Source: Pelagibius sp050043265
GTDB lineage: Bacteria > Pseudomonadota > Alphaproteobacteria > Kiloniellales > Kiloniellaceae
NCBI GenBank assembly: GCA_050043265.1
Contig: JBHJIR010000122.1
Coordinates: 1 to 24,429, forward strand
Length of the DNA stretch: 24,429 bases
Direction of reading: 5' to 3'
Part shown: piece after piece, positions 14,917 to 23,044 of the stretch
Layout: every line of letters starts with the position of its first letter
Numbering within the stretch: the first letter of the stretch is position 1
Translations under genes and position numbers: made by a program
The notes under the pieces: model-generated
Told to the model about the DNA's origin: nothing
The model's database searches: none
Seen by the model: only the letters and a program-made list of their open reading frames with translations

Positions 14917-15936
14917 TCAAGCTGAGGGCGGGGCTGTACCGGCGCCATTGACCGCGGCGGCCGACCGGGGTGCCATTCGCGGCACGAAGCCGCGGCCGAC
15001 CTCGATCAGACTGCATATCTCCTCGTAGAACAGCCGGGCGGTCGGCGACAGGTGGCGGTCGGCGCGGGCGATCATTGCATAGGGGCTGATCTCAATGCGC
15101 TCGGCCAGGTCCAGCACGGTGATAGCGCGGGACATGCCGTCTTCGCCGGCCAGCAGCTGCGCCGCCTCCTCGGCGACCGGCGCGATGGCGTCGGAGCGCC
15201 AGATCATGCTGAGCAGCACCAGAAAGGAGGTCGAGATCAGCGACACCCGTGGCAGCGCCAGGCCGTGGCTGGCGAAGCTGTATTCCATCGCGCGGCGCAG
15301 CGGCGTGCCGGCGGGCTGCATGACCCACTCGTAGTCGGCCAGCGCCGCCAGCGGCAACTGGCTCTGACCGGCCAGCGGGTGGCCGGCGCGCGCCAGCAGG
15401 CGGATTCCCTCCGGCTGCACCGGGCGGATGTCGAAATCGCCGATGTCCATGTGGCCGGGCACGCGGCCGACGACGAAGTCGAGATGGCCTTCCAGCAGAC
15501 GCGGCACCAGGGTGTCGGAGGTGCCGACCTCGACATGGGCTTCGATGGTCGGGTGAGCCGCCTTCAGACGCTGCACGGCAGGAACCACCAGATTGATGGC
15601 CGGGGCGGTGACCGCCCCCAGGTAGACCCTGCCCGCCTTACCGGCACTGATTTCCACCACGTCGCGCCCAGCCTCGGACAGTTCGGTGAGGATGCGCCGG
15701 GCGCGCTCGGCCAGCGCCAGGCCGGTCTCGCTGAGTTCCACCCCCTTGGGCCCGCGCACGCAGACCGGTGCGCCGAGCAGGCGTTCCATCTCCGCCAGCA
15801 TCCGCGAGGCCGCCGGCTGGGCCATGTGCAGCGCCCGGGCCGCCGCCGAGATCTGCCCTGTATTGGCCAGCGCCAGGGCGAGGCGCAGGTGCGGCAGCTT
15901 CAGGCGGCGGGCGATGCGCTCGGCGGGGTCGGACAA
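14917..15936 (-). CDS. gbpR: LysR-type regulator of the sugar-binding-protein gene (GbpR-like)
   Basis: A 339-residue LysR-family transcription factor. The N-terminal winged helix-turn-helix (about residues 12-72) contains HLRLALALANTGQISAAARALHMAQPAASRMLAEME. The remainder is the inducer-binding domain (VYLGAVTAPAINLVVPAV, DFVVGRVPG). It is divergent from chvE-gguAB across 256 bases; in Agrobacterium and Azospirillum the GbpR regulator sits in exactly this position and controls the sugar-binding-protein gene in response to sugars such as arabinose and galactose. Start is TTG at 15936-15934, with AAGGA about 11 bases upstream; no better ATG exists before the helix-turn-helix. The name rests mainly on context and overall LysR similarity. 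Confidence 0.82.
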   Translation of the reverse strand: MSDPAERIARRLKLPHLRLALALANTGQISAAARALHMAQPAASRMLAEMERLLGAPVCVRGPKGVELSETGLALAERARRILTELSEAGRDVVEISAGKAGRVYLGAVTAPAINLVVPAVQRLKAAHPTIEAHVEVGTSDTLVPRLLEGHLDFVVGRVPGHMDIGDFDIRPVQPEGIRLLARAGHPLAGQSQLPLAALADYEWVMQPAGTPLRRAMEYSFASHGLALPRVSLISTSFLVLLSMIWRSDAIAPVAEEAAQLLAGEDGMSRAITVLDLAERIEISPYAMIARADRHLSPTARLFYEEICSLIEVGRGFVPRMAPRSAAAVNGAGTAPPSA

Positions 15937-15960
15937 AGGCTTGGTTTTCCTTCAACTCTC

Positions 15961-15975
15961 TCCCCGGACCGGGGA
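15961..15975. promoter_or_regulatory. Perfect 15-base palindrome upstream of gbpR
   Basis: TCCCCGG-A-CCGGGGA is symmetric about base 15968 and lies 25 bases upstream of the gbpR start. An AT-rich stretch with TATAAT on the minus strand (16013-16008) lies further upstream and may be the gbpR -10 element. The palindrome would fall in the gbpR leader and could be an operator; there is no direct evidence. Confidence 0.35.
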
Positions 15976-16139
15976 CCGGATGGCATTCTGAAGAACATAA
16001 CAGATTTATTATAGGATTCAGCGAAAAGATGATTTGATTGGTATGCATTTAACCCCCACCCTGCGGTTGGCGGGCGGCGCGCCAATGCGCCCCTGGTCCC
16101 TCGCGGCCTCCGCGCAAGCGCGCCGCGACAACGAATGAC

Positions 16140-16168
16140 AAAAAAGGCCCCCGCCGCGATGCGGGGCC
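16140..16168 (-). terminator. Terminator-like hairpin facing gbpR, in the chvE upstream region
   Basis: Read on the minus strand, GGCCCCGC (16168-16161) pairs with 16154-16146 around a six-base loop with one bulged base, followed by six T (16145-16140). This has the form of an intrinsic terminator for leftward transcription. It lies between chvE and gbpR, upstream of both, where no leftward gene ends. It may block antisense transcription out of chvE or be a relic. Confidence 0.55.
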
Positions 16169-16192
16169 GCAGGGCAAGGAAGGAATGCATCC

Positions 16193-17269
16193 ATGAAACG
16201 GATTACGTCTGTTCTGGCGTCGCTCGCCATCGTCGCGGCGGCAGCCACGGCCACGTTCGGCTCCGGCCCGGCGCTGGCGCAGAACAAGGGGACCATCGGC
16301 ATCGCCATGCCGACCAAGTCCTCCGCCCGCTGGATCTCCGACGGCAACTCCATGGTCAAGCAGTTCGAGGCGGCAGGTTACAAGACGGACCTGCAGTACG
16401 CCGAGGACGACATCCCCAACCAGCTGGCGCAGATCGAGAACATGATCGTGAAGGGCGTCGACGTGCTGGTGATCGCCGCCATCGACGGCACCACCCTGTC
16501 CAACGCGCTGCAGCAGGCCGCCGACAGCGGCATCAAGGTGATCGCCTATGACCGCCTGATCCGCGACAGCGCCAACGTCGACTACTACGCCACCTTCGAC
16601 AATTTCAAGGTCGGCGTGCAGCAGGCGAGTTCCATCGTCAATGCGCTCGATATGAGCAAGGGTCCCTACAACATCGAGCTGTTCGGCGGCTCGCCCGACG
16701 ACAACAACGCCTATTTCTTCTACAACGGCGCCATGAGCGTGCTGCAGCCGCTGATCGACGAAGGCAAGCTGGTGGTGCGCTCCGGCCAGATGGGCATGGA
16801 TACCGTGGGCACCCTGCGCTGGGACGGCGCCGTTGCCCAGGCCCGCATGGATAACCTGCTGTCGGCCTATTACAGCGATGCCCGCGTCGATGCGGTGCTG
16901 TCGCCTTACGACGGCCTGTCCATCGGCATTCTGTCGTCGCTGAAGGGCGTCGGCTACGGCTCGGCCGACCAGCCCATGCCGGTCGTCTCCGGCCAGGACG
17001 CGGAGGTGCAGTCGGTGAAGTCGATCCTGGCCGGCGAGCAGCATTCGACCATCTTCAAGGACACCCGCGAGCTGGCTCGCGTCACCGTCGGCATGGTCAA
17101 CGCCCTGCTGCAGGGCGGCAAGCCGGAGATCAACGACACCTCGACTTACGACAACGGGGGCAAGGTGGTGCCCTCCTACCTGTTGGAGCCCGTCGCCGTC
17201 GACGAGACCAACTGGGAAAAGATCCTGATCGATTCCGGCTACTACACCATCGACCAGATCAAGTCGTAG
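16193..17269 (+). CDS. chvE: Periplasmic multiple-sugar-binding protein ChvE
   Basis: A 358-residue periplasmic sugar receptor of the ribose/galactose-binding (type I) family. Sec signal residues 1-29 end at GPALA-QNKG. Family features are IGIAMPTKSSARWISDGNSMVKQFE at the mature N-terminus, QIENMIVKGVDVLVIAAIDGTTL, VIAYDRLIRDSANVDYYATFDN, and ELFGGSPDDNNAYFFYNGAM. The ChvE group binds aldoses such as glucose, galactose, arabinose and xylose, feeding the GguAB transporter and, in some bacteria, chemotaxis or two-component signalling. ATG start with AAGGAAGGA about 10 bases upstream. First gene of chvE-gguA-gguB, divergent from gbpR. A strong hairpin follows the gene. Confidence 0.92.
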   Translation: MKRITSVLASLAIVAAAATATFGSGPALAQNKGTIGIAMPTKSSARWISDGNSMVKQFEAAGYKTDLQYAEDDIPNQLAQIENMIVKGVDVLVIAAIDGTTLSNALQQAADSGIKVIAYDRLIRDSANVDYYATFDNFKVGVQQASSIVNALDMSKGPYNIELFGGSPDDNNAYFFYNGAMSVLQPLIDEGKLVVRSGQMGMDTVGTLRWDGAVAQARMDNLLSAYYSDARVDAVLSPYDGLSIGILSSLKGVGYGSADQPMPVVSGQDAEVQSVKSILAGEQHSTIFKDTRELARVTVGMVNALLQGGKPEINDTSTYDNGGKVVPSYLLEPVAVDETNWEKILIDSGYYTIDQIKS

Positions 17270-17289
17270 GCGGTAAAGTCCTGGCGTAA

Positions 17290-17325
17290 GGCGGTCCGTC
17301 CCTTCCTCCCTGGGGACGGACCGCC
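17290..17325 (+). other. Perfect stem-loop between chvE and gguA
   Basis: GGCGGTCCGTCCC (17290-17302) and its exact complement (17313-17325) form a 13-pair stem with a 10-base loop, 21 bases after the chvE stop. No T run follows, so it is more likely an mRNA 3'-end stabiliser or partial attenuator than a full terminator. Such elements are common after binding-protein genes of ABC operons and allow more receptor than membrane components. Confidence 0.8.
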
Positions 17326-17358
17326 GATCTGCCGGAGCCACAGGCCGGAACGGGTCTT

Positions 17359-18900
17359 ATGGACAGCATTCTGGAAATGCGCGGGATCACCAAGACCTTC
17401 CCGGGGGTCAAGGCGCTCGACAATGTCAGCCTGAAGGTGGCGCGCGGCGAAATCCATGCCCTGGTCGGCGAGAACGGCGCCGGCAAATCCACCCTCATGA
17501 AGGTGCTGAGCGGCGTCTACCCGCACGGCAGCTACGACGGCGACATCCTGTATGACGGCGAAGTGCAACGCTTCCGCGGCATCGCCGACAGCGAAGCCGC
17601 CGGCATCATTATCATCCACCAGGAACTGGCCCTGGTGCCGCTGCTGTCCATTGCCGAGAACCTTTTTCTCGGCAACGAGGTGCAGCGTTACGGCACCATC
17701 GACTGGCCGGCGACCTACGCGCGCGCCGACGATCTGCTGCGCAAGGTCGGCCTGAAGGATCCCTCCTCCACCCTGGTCACCAACATCGGCGTCGGCAAGC
17801 AGCAGCTGGTCGAAATCGCCAAGGCGCTGTCCAAGCGCGTGAAGCTGCTGATCCTCGACGAGCCCACCGCCAGCCTGCAGGAGAACGACAGCGAAAAGCT
17901 GCTGGACCTGCTGCTGGAGTTCAAGGCGCAGGGCATCACCTCGATCCTCATCTCCCACAAGCTGAACGAGGTCAGTCGCGTCGCCGATTCGATCACCGTG
18001 CTGCGTGACGGCGCCGCCGTCTCCACCCTGAACTGCCAAACGGAGATCATCGACGAGGCGCGCATCATCAAGGACATGGTCGGTCGCGACATGGCCCACC
18101 GCTATCCCGGGCGCACGCCCGATATCGGCGAGACATTGCTGGAGGTCAGCGGCTGGACCGCGTATCACCCGCAGCATCCGGAGCGAAAGGTGGTCAAGGG
18201 TGTCGACCTGACGGTACGCCGCGGCGAGGTGGTCGGCATCGCCGGCCTGATGGGCGCCGGGCGCACCGAGCTGGCGATGAGCCTGTTCGGGCGGACCTAC
18301 GGGCAGAACATCTCCGGCGATGTGAAGATGAACGGCCGGCCGGTCGACGTCTCCAGCGTCGGGCGGGTCATCGCGGCCGGCATCGCCTATGTCACCGAGG
18401 ATCGCAAGGCGTTGGGCCTGGTGCTGGACGAGTCGGTCGCCAAGAACATCACGCTGTCGAACCTGGCGGGTGTCTCGGCGCACGGCGTCATCGACGACAA
18501 CGCGGAGCGCCAGGTGGCGCTGGAATTCCGCGACCGCCTGAATATCCGCACCCCCAGCGTGTTCCAGAAGGTCGGCAACCTGTCCGGCGGCAACCAGCAG
18601 AAGGTCGTGCTGTCCAAATGGCTGTTCGCCGGCCCCCAGGTGCTGATCCTCGACGAACCGACGCGCGGCATCGACGTCGGCGCCAAGTTCGAGATCTACA
18701 CCATCATCAACCAACTGGCCGCGGAAGGAAAAGGCGTCGTCATGATATCCTCGGAGATGCCGGAGCTGCTCGGCATGTGCGACCGCATCTACGTCATGAA
18801 CGAAGGCGCCTTCGTCGGCGAACTGCCCGCCGCCGAGGCCAGCCAGGAAAAAATCATGTCCATGATCGTCAGGGGCAACCAGGGAGGCCACCAGGCATGA
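17359..18900 (+). CDS. gguA: Sugar ABC transporter ATP-binding protein GguA
   Basis: A 513-residue duplicated ABC ATPase of the carbohydrate-uptake type 2 family (MglA/XylG-like), energising sugar import with ChvE and GguB. The first half has Walker A GENGAGKST (about residues 37-45), a Q-loop in IIHQELALVPLLS, and Walker B LLILDEPTASL. The second half has the degenerate Walker A region GLMGAGRTE, the signature LSGGNQQKVVLSKWL and Walker B LILDEPTRGID. Degeneration of the second Walker A is usual in this family. ATG start has only a weak GGAACGGG nearby. The TGA overlaps the gguB ATG (ATGA), coupling the two. Confidence 0.95.
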   Translation: MDSILEMRGITKTFPGVKALDNVSLKVARGEIHALVGENGAGKSTLMKVLSGVYPHGSYDGDILYDGEVQRFRGIADSEAAGIIIIHQELALVPLLSIAENLFLGNEVQRYGTIDWPATYARADDLLRKVGLKDPSSTLVTNIGVGKQQLVEIAKALSKRVKLLILDEPTASLQENDSEKLLDLLLEFKAQGITSILISHKLNEVSRVADSITVLRDGAAVSTLNCQTEIIDEARIIKDMVGRDMAHRYPGRTPDIGETLLEVSGWTAYHPQHPERKVVKGVDLTVRRGEVVGIAGLMGAGRTELAMSLFGRTYGQNISGDVKMNGRPVDVSSVGRVIAAGIAYVTEDRKALGLVLDESVAKNITLSNLAGVSAHGVIDDNAERQVALEFRDRLNIRTPSVFQKVGNLSGGNQQKVVLSKWLFAGPQVLILDEPTRGIDVGAKFEIYTIINQLAAEGKGVVMISSEMPELLGMCDRIYVMNEGAFVGELPAAEASQEKIMSMIVRGNQGGHQA

Positions 18901-20102
18901 CGACGCTGTCCAGCGACATCGCCGAAGACGAGAAGACCCGCACCTCGGTCGGCGATTACCTGAAGCACCATATCCGCGACTACGGCATGCTGGTGGCGCT
19001 GGTCGTGATCATGGCCTTCTTCCAGTTCCAGACCGACGGCGTTCTGTTGAAGCCGCTGAACCTGACCAACCTGATCCTGCAGAACAGCTACATCATCATC
19101 ATGGCGCTGGGCATGCTGCTGGTCATCGTCTGCGGCCACATCGACCTCAGCGTCGGCTCAGTGGTCGCCTTCATCGGTGCGCTGGCGGCGGTCATGATGG
19201 TGAGCTACGACCTGCCGGTGGTTGTTACCGTGCCGGTCTGCCTCCTCGCCGGCGCCTTGATCGGCGCGGCCCAGGGGTATTGGATCGCCTATTGGCGCAT
19301 CCCCTCCTTCGTGGTCACCCTGGCAGGCATGCTGGTGTTCCGCGGCCTCACCCTGGCGCTGCTGGAAGGCCAGTCGCTCGGCCCGTTCCCCAAGTCGTTC
19401 CAGGCGTTCAGTTCCGGCTTCATCCCCGATCCCTTCGGCCTGGATTTCCGGCTGCTGTCCCTGCTGCTGGGGGTCGCCGTGGGCGCCGGCATGCTGGTCT
19501 TCGGCCTGCGCGCCCGGGCCAAGCAGGCGCACTTTTCCCATGTCGAAGAGCCTATCGGCTTCTTCCTGGCCAAAAACGGCATCATCGCCGCGGCGATCAT
19601 CTACATCACCTACCTGCTGGCGACCTACAACGGCCTGCCCAACGTGCTGATCACCCTGGCGGTGCTGATCGCCGGCTACTCCTTCTTTACCACCAGGTCG
19701 GTGCCGGGCCGGCGCATCTACGCCATAGGGGGCAACGAAAAGGCGGCCAAGCTGTCGGGCATCAAGACCGAGCGCCTGACCTTCCTGACCTTCGCCAACA
19801 TGGGCATGCTGGCGGCGCTGGCCGGCCTGATCTTCGCCGCGCGGTTGAACACCGCCACCCCCAAGGCCGGCGTCGCCTTCGAGCTGGACGTGATCGCCGC
19901 GGTCTTCATCGGCGGCGCCTCCATGTCCGGCGGCGTCGGCAAGATCATGGGCGCCGTCATCGGTGCCTTCATTATGGGTGTGATGAACAACGGCATGTCG
20001 ATCATGGGCGTCGGCATCGACTGGCAGCAGGTCATCAAGGGCCTGGTGCTGCTCGCCGCGGTCATCTTCGACGTCTACAACAAGTCGAAGGGCGAAAGCT
20101 GA
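18897..20102 (+). CDS. gguB: Sugar ABC transporter permease GguB
   Basis: A 401-residue inner-membrane permease of the BPD_transp_2 family, partner of GguA and ChvE. About 8-10 hydrophobic segments are visible, for example YGMLVALVVIMAFFQF, NSYIIIMALGMLLVIVCGHIDLSVGSVVAFIGALAAVM and LAGMLVFRGLTLALL. The family motif GHIDLSVGS and the late GGASMSGGVGKIMGAVIGAFIMGVMNNGMSIMGV segment, which contacts the ATPase, are intact. ATG at 18897 overlaps the gguA stop; the frame extends further upstream but only as a shadow of gguA. The length fits the larger XylH/GguB-type permeases. Probably last gene of the operon. Confidence 0.95.
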   Translation: MTTLSSDIAEDEKTRTSVGDYLKHHIRDYGMLVALVVIMAFFQFQTDGVLLKPLNLTNLILQNSYIIIMALGMLLVIVCGHIDLSVGSVVAFIGALAAVMMVSYDLPVVVTVPVCLLAGALIGAAQGYWIAYWRIPSFVVTLAGMLVFRGLTLALLEGQSLGPFPKSFQAFSSGFIPDPFGLDFRLLSLLLGVAVGAGMLVFGLRARAKQAHFSHVEEPIGFFLAKNGIIAAAIIYITYLLATYNGLPNVLITLAVLIAGYSFFTTRSVPGRRIYAIGGNEKAAKLSGIKTERLTFLTFANMGMLAALAGLIFAARLNTATPKAGVAFELDVIAAVFIGGASMSGGVGKIMGAVIGAFIMGVMNNGMSIMGVGIDWQQVIKGLVLLAAVIFDVYNKSKGES

Positions 20103-20118
20103 GGGGCGGGCGGCGGAA

Positions 20119-20150
20119 GGGCGGGACTGCGGACGGGCGGGACTGCGGAC
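20119..20150. repeat. Perfect 16-base direct repeat after gguB
   Basis: GGGCGGGACTGCGGAC occurs twice in direct tandem (20119-20134 and 20135-20150), followed by an eight-G run (20152-20159). It lies in the 232-base gap between gguB and the next transporter gene. That gap otherwise shows no gene, no T-tailed terminator and no clear promoter. Confidence 0.9.
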
Positions 20151-20334
20151 CGGGGGGGGTGCCGCGCCCGGGCCAGATGGCTATTCCACGCGCAGTCTGC
20201 CCAGAATATGATCTTCCGAAGGGCGGGGAACCGCCGAAAGCAGGCACTTTCCCTGCGGCTGCCCGCATGGCACGGGAATTGCCATGCAGAAGCCTTTGGG
20301 GCTTGCCCAACCTGATCAGGGAGACTTCACCGCA

Positions 20335-21384
20335 ATGCACTCGATAAAGTCCTTGGCGACCAAGACCTTGAGGACCGCGGCCTTCGCCGCCGCGCTGGCA
20401 GTCGCGGCCGGCCAGGCCATCACGCCGGCCCGGGCGGAGACCGACATCAAGTTCACCCTGGACTGGAAGTACCAGGGGCCCACCGCCGCTTTCCTGGTCG
20501 CCGCCGACAAGGGCTTCTACGCCGAGGAAGGCCTGGACGTCACCATCGACAGCGGCAACGGCTCGGCCGGCGCGGTCACCCGCGTGGCCAGCAGCGCCTA
20601 CCAGATGGGTTTTGCCGACATCAATGCCCTGGTCGATTTCAATGCGAAAAACCCGGAGCAGTCGGTAAAGGCCGTCATGATGGCCTACGACGCCGCGCCC
20701 TTTTCCCTCTTCACGCTGAAGAAGAACGGCATCGAGACCGTCCAGGACCTGGCCGGCCGCAAGCTGGGCGCGCCGGTGTTCGACGCCTCGTACAAACTGT
20801 TCCCGGCCTTCGCGCATGAGACCGGCATCGACGACTCCAAGGTCGAACGGGTGAACATGGACCCCGCCCTGCGCGAGACCATGCTGGTCCAGGGCCAGGT
20901 CGATTTCATTTCCGGCCATTACTTCTCCTCCATGCTGGACCTGAAGTCCAAGGGTGTGAAGGAAGAGGACATCACCTACTTCCTCTATGCCGACTACGGC
21001 ATGGACTTCTACGGCAACGCGGTGATCGCGTCCGGCGGCTTCATCGAGGAGAACCCGGACGCGGTGAAGGCCTTCCTGCGCGCCACGCTGCGCGGCTGGA
21101 AAGACATCATCGCCGACCCCGAGGGCGCCATCGAGATCGTCGCCAAGTTCGATCCGCTGATCGACAAAAAGCTGGAACTGGAGCGCCTGCACCTGGCCCT
21201 CAACGTCAACGTGCTGCCGCCTTACGTGAAGGAGCACGGCATCGGCGACGTGGACCAGGCGCGCCTGAAGAACGCCATCGCCCAACTCGCCCTGGCTTAC
21301 GGCCTGGAGTCGACGCCGGCCCCCGCGGCGGTCTGGACCTCGGAGTTCCTGCCGCCGGCCGAGGCGCGTATGCTGGCCGAGTGA
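20335..21384 (+). CDS. NMT1/SsuA-type periplasmic substrate-binding protein
   Basis: A 349-residue type II periplasmic receptor of the NMT1/THI5-like (ThiY/SsuA/TauA) superfamily. The Sec signal (about residues 1-34, ALAVAAGQAITPARAE) precedes the family start IKFTLDWKYQGPTAAFLVAADKGFYAEEGLDV. Later features are GSAGAVTRVASSAYQMGFADI and VQDLAGRKLGAPVFDASY. I chose ATG at 20335 (AGGGAG about 11 bases upstream), which gives a clean signal; an in-frame ATG at 20284 adds 17 polar residues. The next two genes supply ATPase and permease, so this is the receptor of a complete importer. Ligand unknown; pyrimidine precursors, aromatic acids, sulfonates and others are all carried by this family. Confidence 0.88.
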   Translation: MHSIKSLATKTLRTAAFAAALAVAAGQAITPARAETDIKFTLDWKYQGPTAAFLVAADKGFYAEEGLDVTIDSGNGSAGAVTRVASSAYQMGFADINALVDFNAKNPEQSVKAVMMAYDAAPFSLFTLKKNGIETVQDLAGRKLGAPVFDASYKLFPAFAHETGIDDSKVERVNMDPALRETMLVQGQVDFISGHYFSSMLDLKSKGVKEEDITYFLYADYGMDFYGNAVIASGGFIEENPDAVKAFLRATLRGWKDIIADPEGAIEIVAKFDPLIDKKLELERLHLALNVNVLPPYVKEHGIGDVDQARLKNAIAQLALAYGLESTPAPAAVWTSEFLPPAEARMLAE

Positions 21385-21424
21385 TGCCCCGCTTCCGTTC
21401 TTTCGCCAACGCGCGGCCCGCCTC

Positions 21425-22276
21425 GTGAGTGCCTTTGTCGAGCTGACCGGCGTCACCATGAGCTATGGTGGCGCCGCGGGCGGCGCCGTGCCGGCCGTCG
21501 CCGACGCGACGCTGGCTATCGAGCGGGGCGAGTTTATCGCCCTGGTCGGCCCTTCCGGCTGCGGCAAGTCCTCCCTGCTGAAGATCGTCTCCGGCCTCGC
21601 CACGGCCGACAGCGGCCATGCCCGTATCGACGGCCGGGACATCGCCGGCTCCCAGACCTCAGGTCGCGGGGATTCGGGGGGCCGCACTTCAGGGGGCCGC
21701 ACTTCAGGGGGCCGGGCTTCGGTCGGCATGGCTTTCCAGAACGCCACCCTGCTGCCTTGGCGCTCCACCTTGGAAAACGTGCTGCTGCCGCTGGAGGTAA
21801 GCCGCGACCACCGGGCGACCTTCCGCCGCAAGAAGGCCGAACATATCGAGGCCGCGCGCAGCCTGTTGAAGGTCGTCGGCCTGGAAGGCTACGAGGACCA
21901 CGCGCCCTACGAGCTTTCCGGCGGCATGCAGCAGCGTGCCTCGCTGTGCCGGGCACTGATCCACAACCCGGAACTGCTGCTGCTCGACGAACCTTTCGCC
22001 GCCCTGGATGCCTTCACCCGCGAGGAGCTTTGGGAGGTGCTGCAGCAGCTCTGGCTGCAGCGCAAGTTCACCGTCATCCTGGTGACCCACGACCTGCGCG
22101 AGGCGGTCTACCTGGCCGACCGGGTCTACGTCATGAGCAAGCGCCCGGGACGCATCGTCTACGAGCGCCCGGTCGCCCTGCCGCGCCCGCGTACGCTCGA
22201 TTCCACATTCGACGAGGGTTTCGTTGCGCTGGTCCACCGCCTGCGCGACCACATCGGTGAAGTGCGCGCGGCATGA
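21425..22276 (+). CDS. ABC importer ATPase (SsuB/TauB type) with a repeat-encoded insertion
   Basis: A 283-residue ABC ATPase for the adjacent NMT1-type importer. Walker A is GPSGCGKS (42-49), the Q-loop is MAFQNATLLPW (Gln105), the signature is LSGGMQQR, Walker B is LLLLDEPFAALDA, and the switch His is in VTHDLREAVYLADRV. All catalytic positions are intact. Between Walker A and the Q-loop, residues about 76-99 (SQTSGRGDSGGRTSGGRTSG and onward) form a Gly/Ser/Arg-rich insertion. It replaces the short loop usual in SsuB/TauB proteins and is encoded by 15-base tandem repeats. Start is GTG at 21425 with no good ribosome-binding site; it lies 40 bases after the receptor gene. The TGA overlaps the permease ATG. 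Confidence 0.92.
   Translation: MSAFVELTGVTMSYGGAAGGAVPAVADATLAIERGEFIALVGPSGCGKSSLLKIVSGLATADSGHARIDGRDIAGSQTSGRGDSGGRTSGGRTSGGRASVGMAFQNATLLPWRSTLENVLLPLEVSRDHRATFRRKKAEHIEAARSLLKVVGLEGYEDHAPYELSGGMQQRASLCRALIHNPELLLLDEPFAALDAFTREELWEVLQQLWLQRKFTVILVTHDLREAVYLADRVYVMSKRPGRIVYERPVALPRPRTLDSTFDEGFVALVHRLRDHIGEVRAA
21677..21721 (+). repeat. Three 15-base tandem repeats inside the ABC ATPase gene
   Basis: Units are 21677-21691 and 21692-21706, both GGGGGCCGCACTTCA, and 21707-21721, a diverged copy. The preceding GGTCGCGGGGATTCG may be an older decayed unit. Each unit adds five residues (GGRTS) in frame, so loss or gain of units changes loop length without breaking the gene. Confidence 0.92.
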
Positions 22277-23034
22277 TCTCCCCCATCAAGCTCGCGCCCT
22301 GGGTCACCACCATCGGGCTGTTCGTGATCTGGGAGGCGGCCTGCCGCCTGTTCGCCATTCCGGAATTCGTGCTGCCGGCACCCAGCCAGGCCATCGCCGC
22401 GCTGATCGAGTACTGGCCGGCGATCTGGCAGAATGCCTTCTACACCTTCTGGGTCACGCTTGTCGGTTTCGCGCTGGCGGTCGTCTTCGGTCTTGCCCTG
22501 GGCGTTCTGACCGGCGCCTCCGCCTTGGTTTATTCAGCGATCTATCCTCTGCTGGTCGGCTTCAACAGCATCCCGAAGGTCGCCATCGTGCCCGTCCTGG
22601 TGGTGTGGTTCGGCATCGGCACGGTGCCGGCGGTGCTGACCGCCTTCACCATCTCGTTCTTTCCCATCGTGGTGAACGTGGCGACGGGCCTGGCTACCCT
22701 GGAGCCCGAGCTGCGTGACGTGCTGCGCGCGCTGGGCGCGCGCCAGATGGACATTCTGCTGAAGGTCGGCGTGCCGCGCTCCATGCCCTACTTCTTCGCC
22801 TCGCTGAAGGTGGCGGTGACGCTGGCCTTCGTCGGCACGGTGATTTCCGAGACGGTGGCCGGCAACGCCGGCAGGGGTCATCTGATGCTGACCGCGGCCT
22901 CCAGCTTCCGCGTGCCGCTGGTCTTCGCCGGCCTGCTGGTCATCGCCGCCATGGGCGTCGGCATGTACGCGCTGTTCGCCGTCCTCGAGCGGCGGCTGGT
23001 CGGCTGGGCCTTCCGCGGCACCGAGGGCGCCTGA
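22273..23034 (+). CDS. ABC importer permease (SsuC/TauC/ThiX type)
   Basis: A 253-residue inner-membrane permease of the BPD_transp_1 family. About six hydrophobic segments are visible, including TTIGLFVIWEAACRLF, TFWVTLVGFALAVVFGLALGVLTG, IPKVAIVPVLVVWFGIG, VLTAFTISFFPIVVNVATG and LVFAGLLVIAAMGVGMYALF. The cytoplasmic EAA-type loop reads LEPELRDVLRALGARQMDILLKVGVPRSMPYFFASLK, typical of nitrate/sulfonate/thiamine-precursor importers. ATG overlaps the ATPase TGA. It completes the receptor-ATPase-permease unit from 20335. The next gene is convergent, ten bases away, and a short inverted repeat (GGCCCCT at 23039-23045 with AGGGGCC at 23068-23074) is the only terminator candidate. Confidence 0.93.
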   Translation: MISPIKLAPWVTTIGLFVIWEAACRLFAIPEFVLPAPSQAIAALIEYWPAIWQNAFYTFWVTLVGFALAVVFGLALGVLTGASALVYSAIYPLLVGFNSIPKVAIVPVLVVWFGIGTVPAVLTAFTISFFPIVVNVATGLATLEPELRDVLRALGARQMDILLKVGVPRSMPYFFASLKVAVTLAFVGTVISETVAGNAGRGHLMLTAASSFRVPLVFAGLLVIAAMGVGMYALFAVLERRLVGWAFRGTEGA

Positions 23035-23044
23035 AGCAGGCCCC

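Noticed and set aside
16049..17341. A 430-residue minus-strand frame opposite chvE.
   Set aside because: Antisense composition with no domain; chvE is well supported by its signal peptide, ribosome-binding site and family motifs.
17242..18891. A 549-residue open frame on the minus strand opposite gguA.
   Set aside because: Its His/Asp/Gln/Val-rich composition is typical of an antisense shadow in high-GC DNA; gguA on the other strand has all ABC motifs.
20150..20334. TPP riboswitch before the NMT1-type receptor gene, suggested by CAACCTGATCAGG near 20308.
   Set aside because: Only the 3' ACCTGATC-like piece matches; the conserved CTGAGA element and the TAATxCCxGCG continuation are missing, so the match is probably chance.
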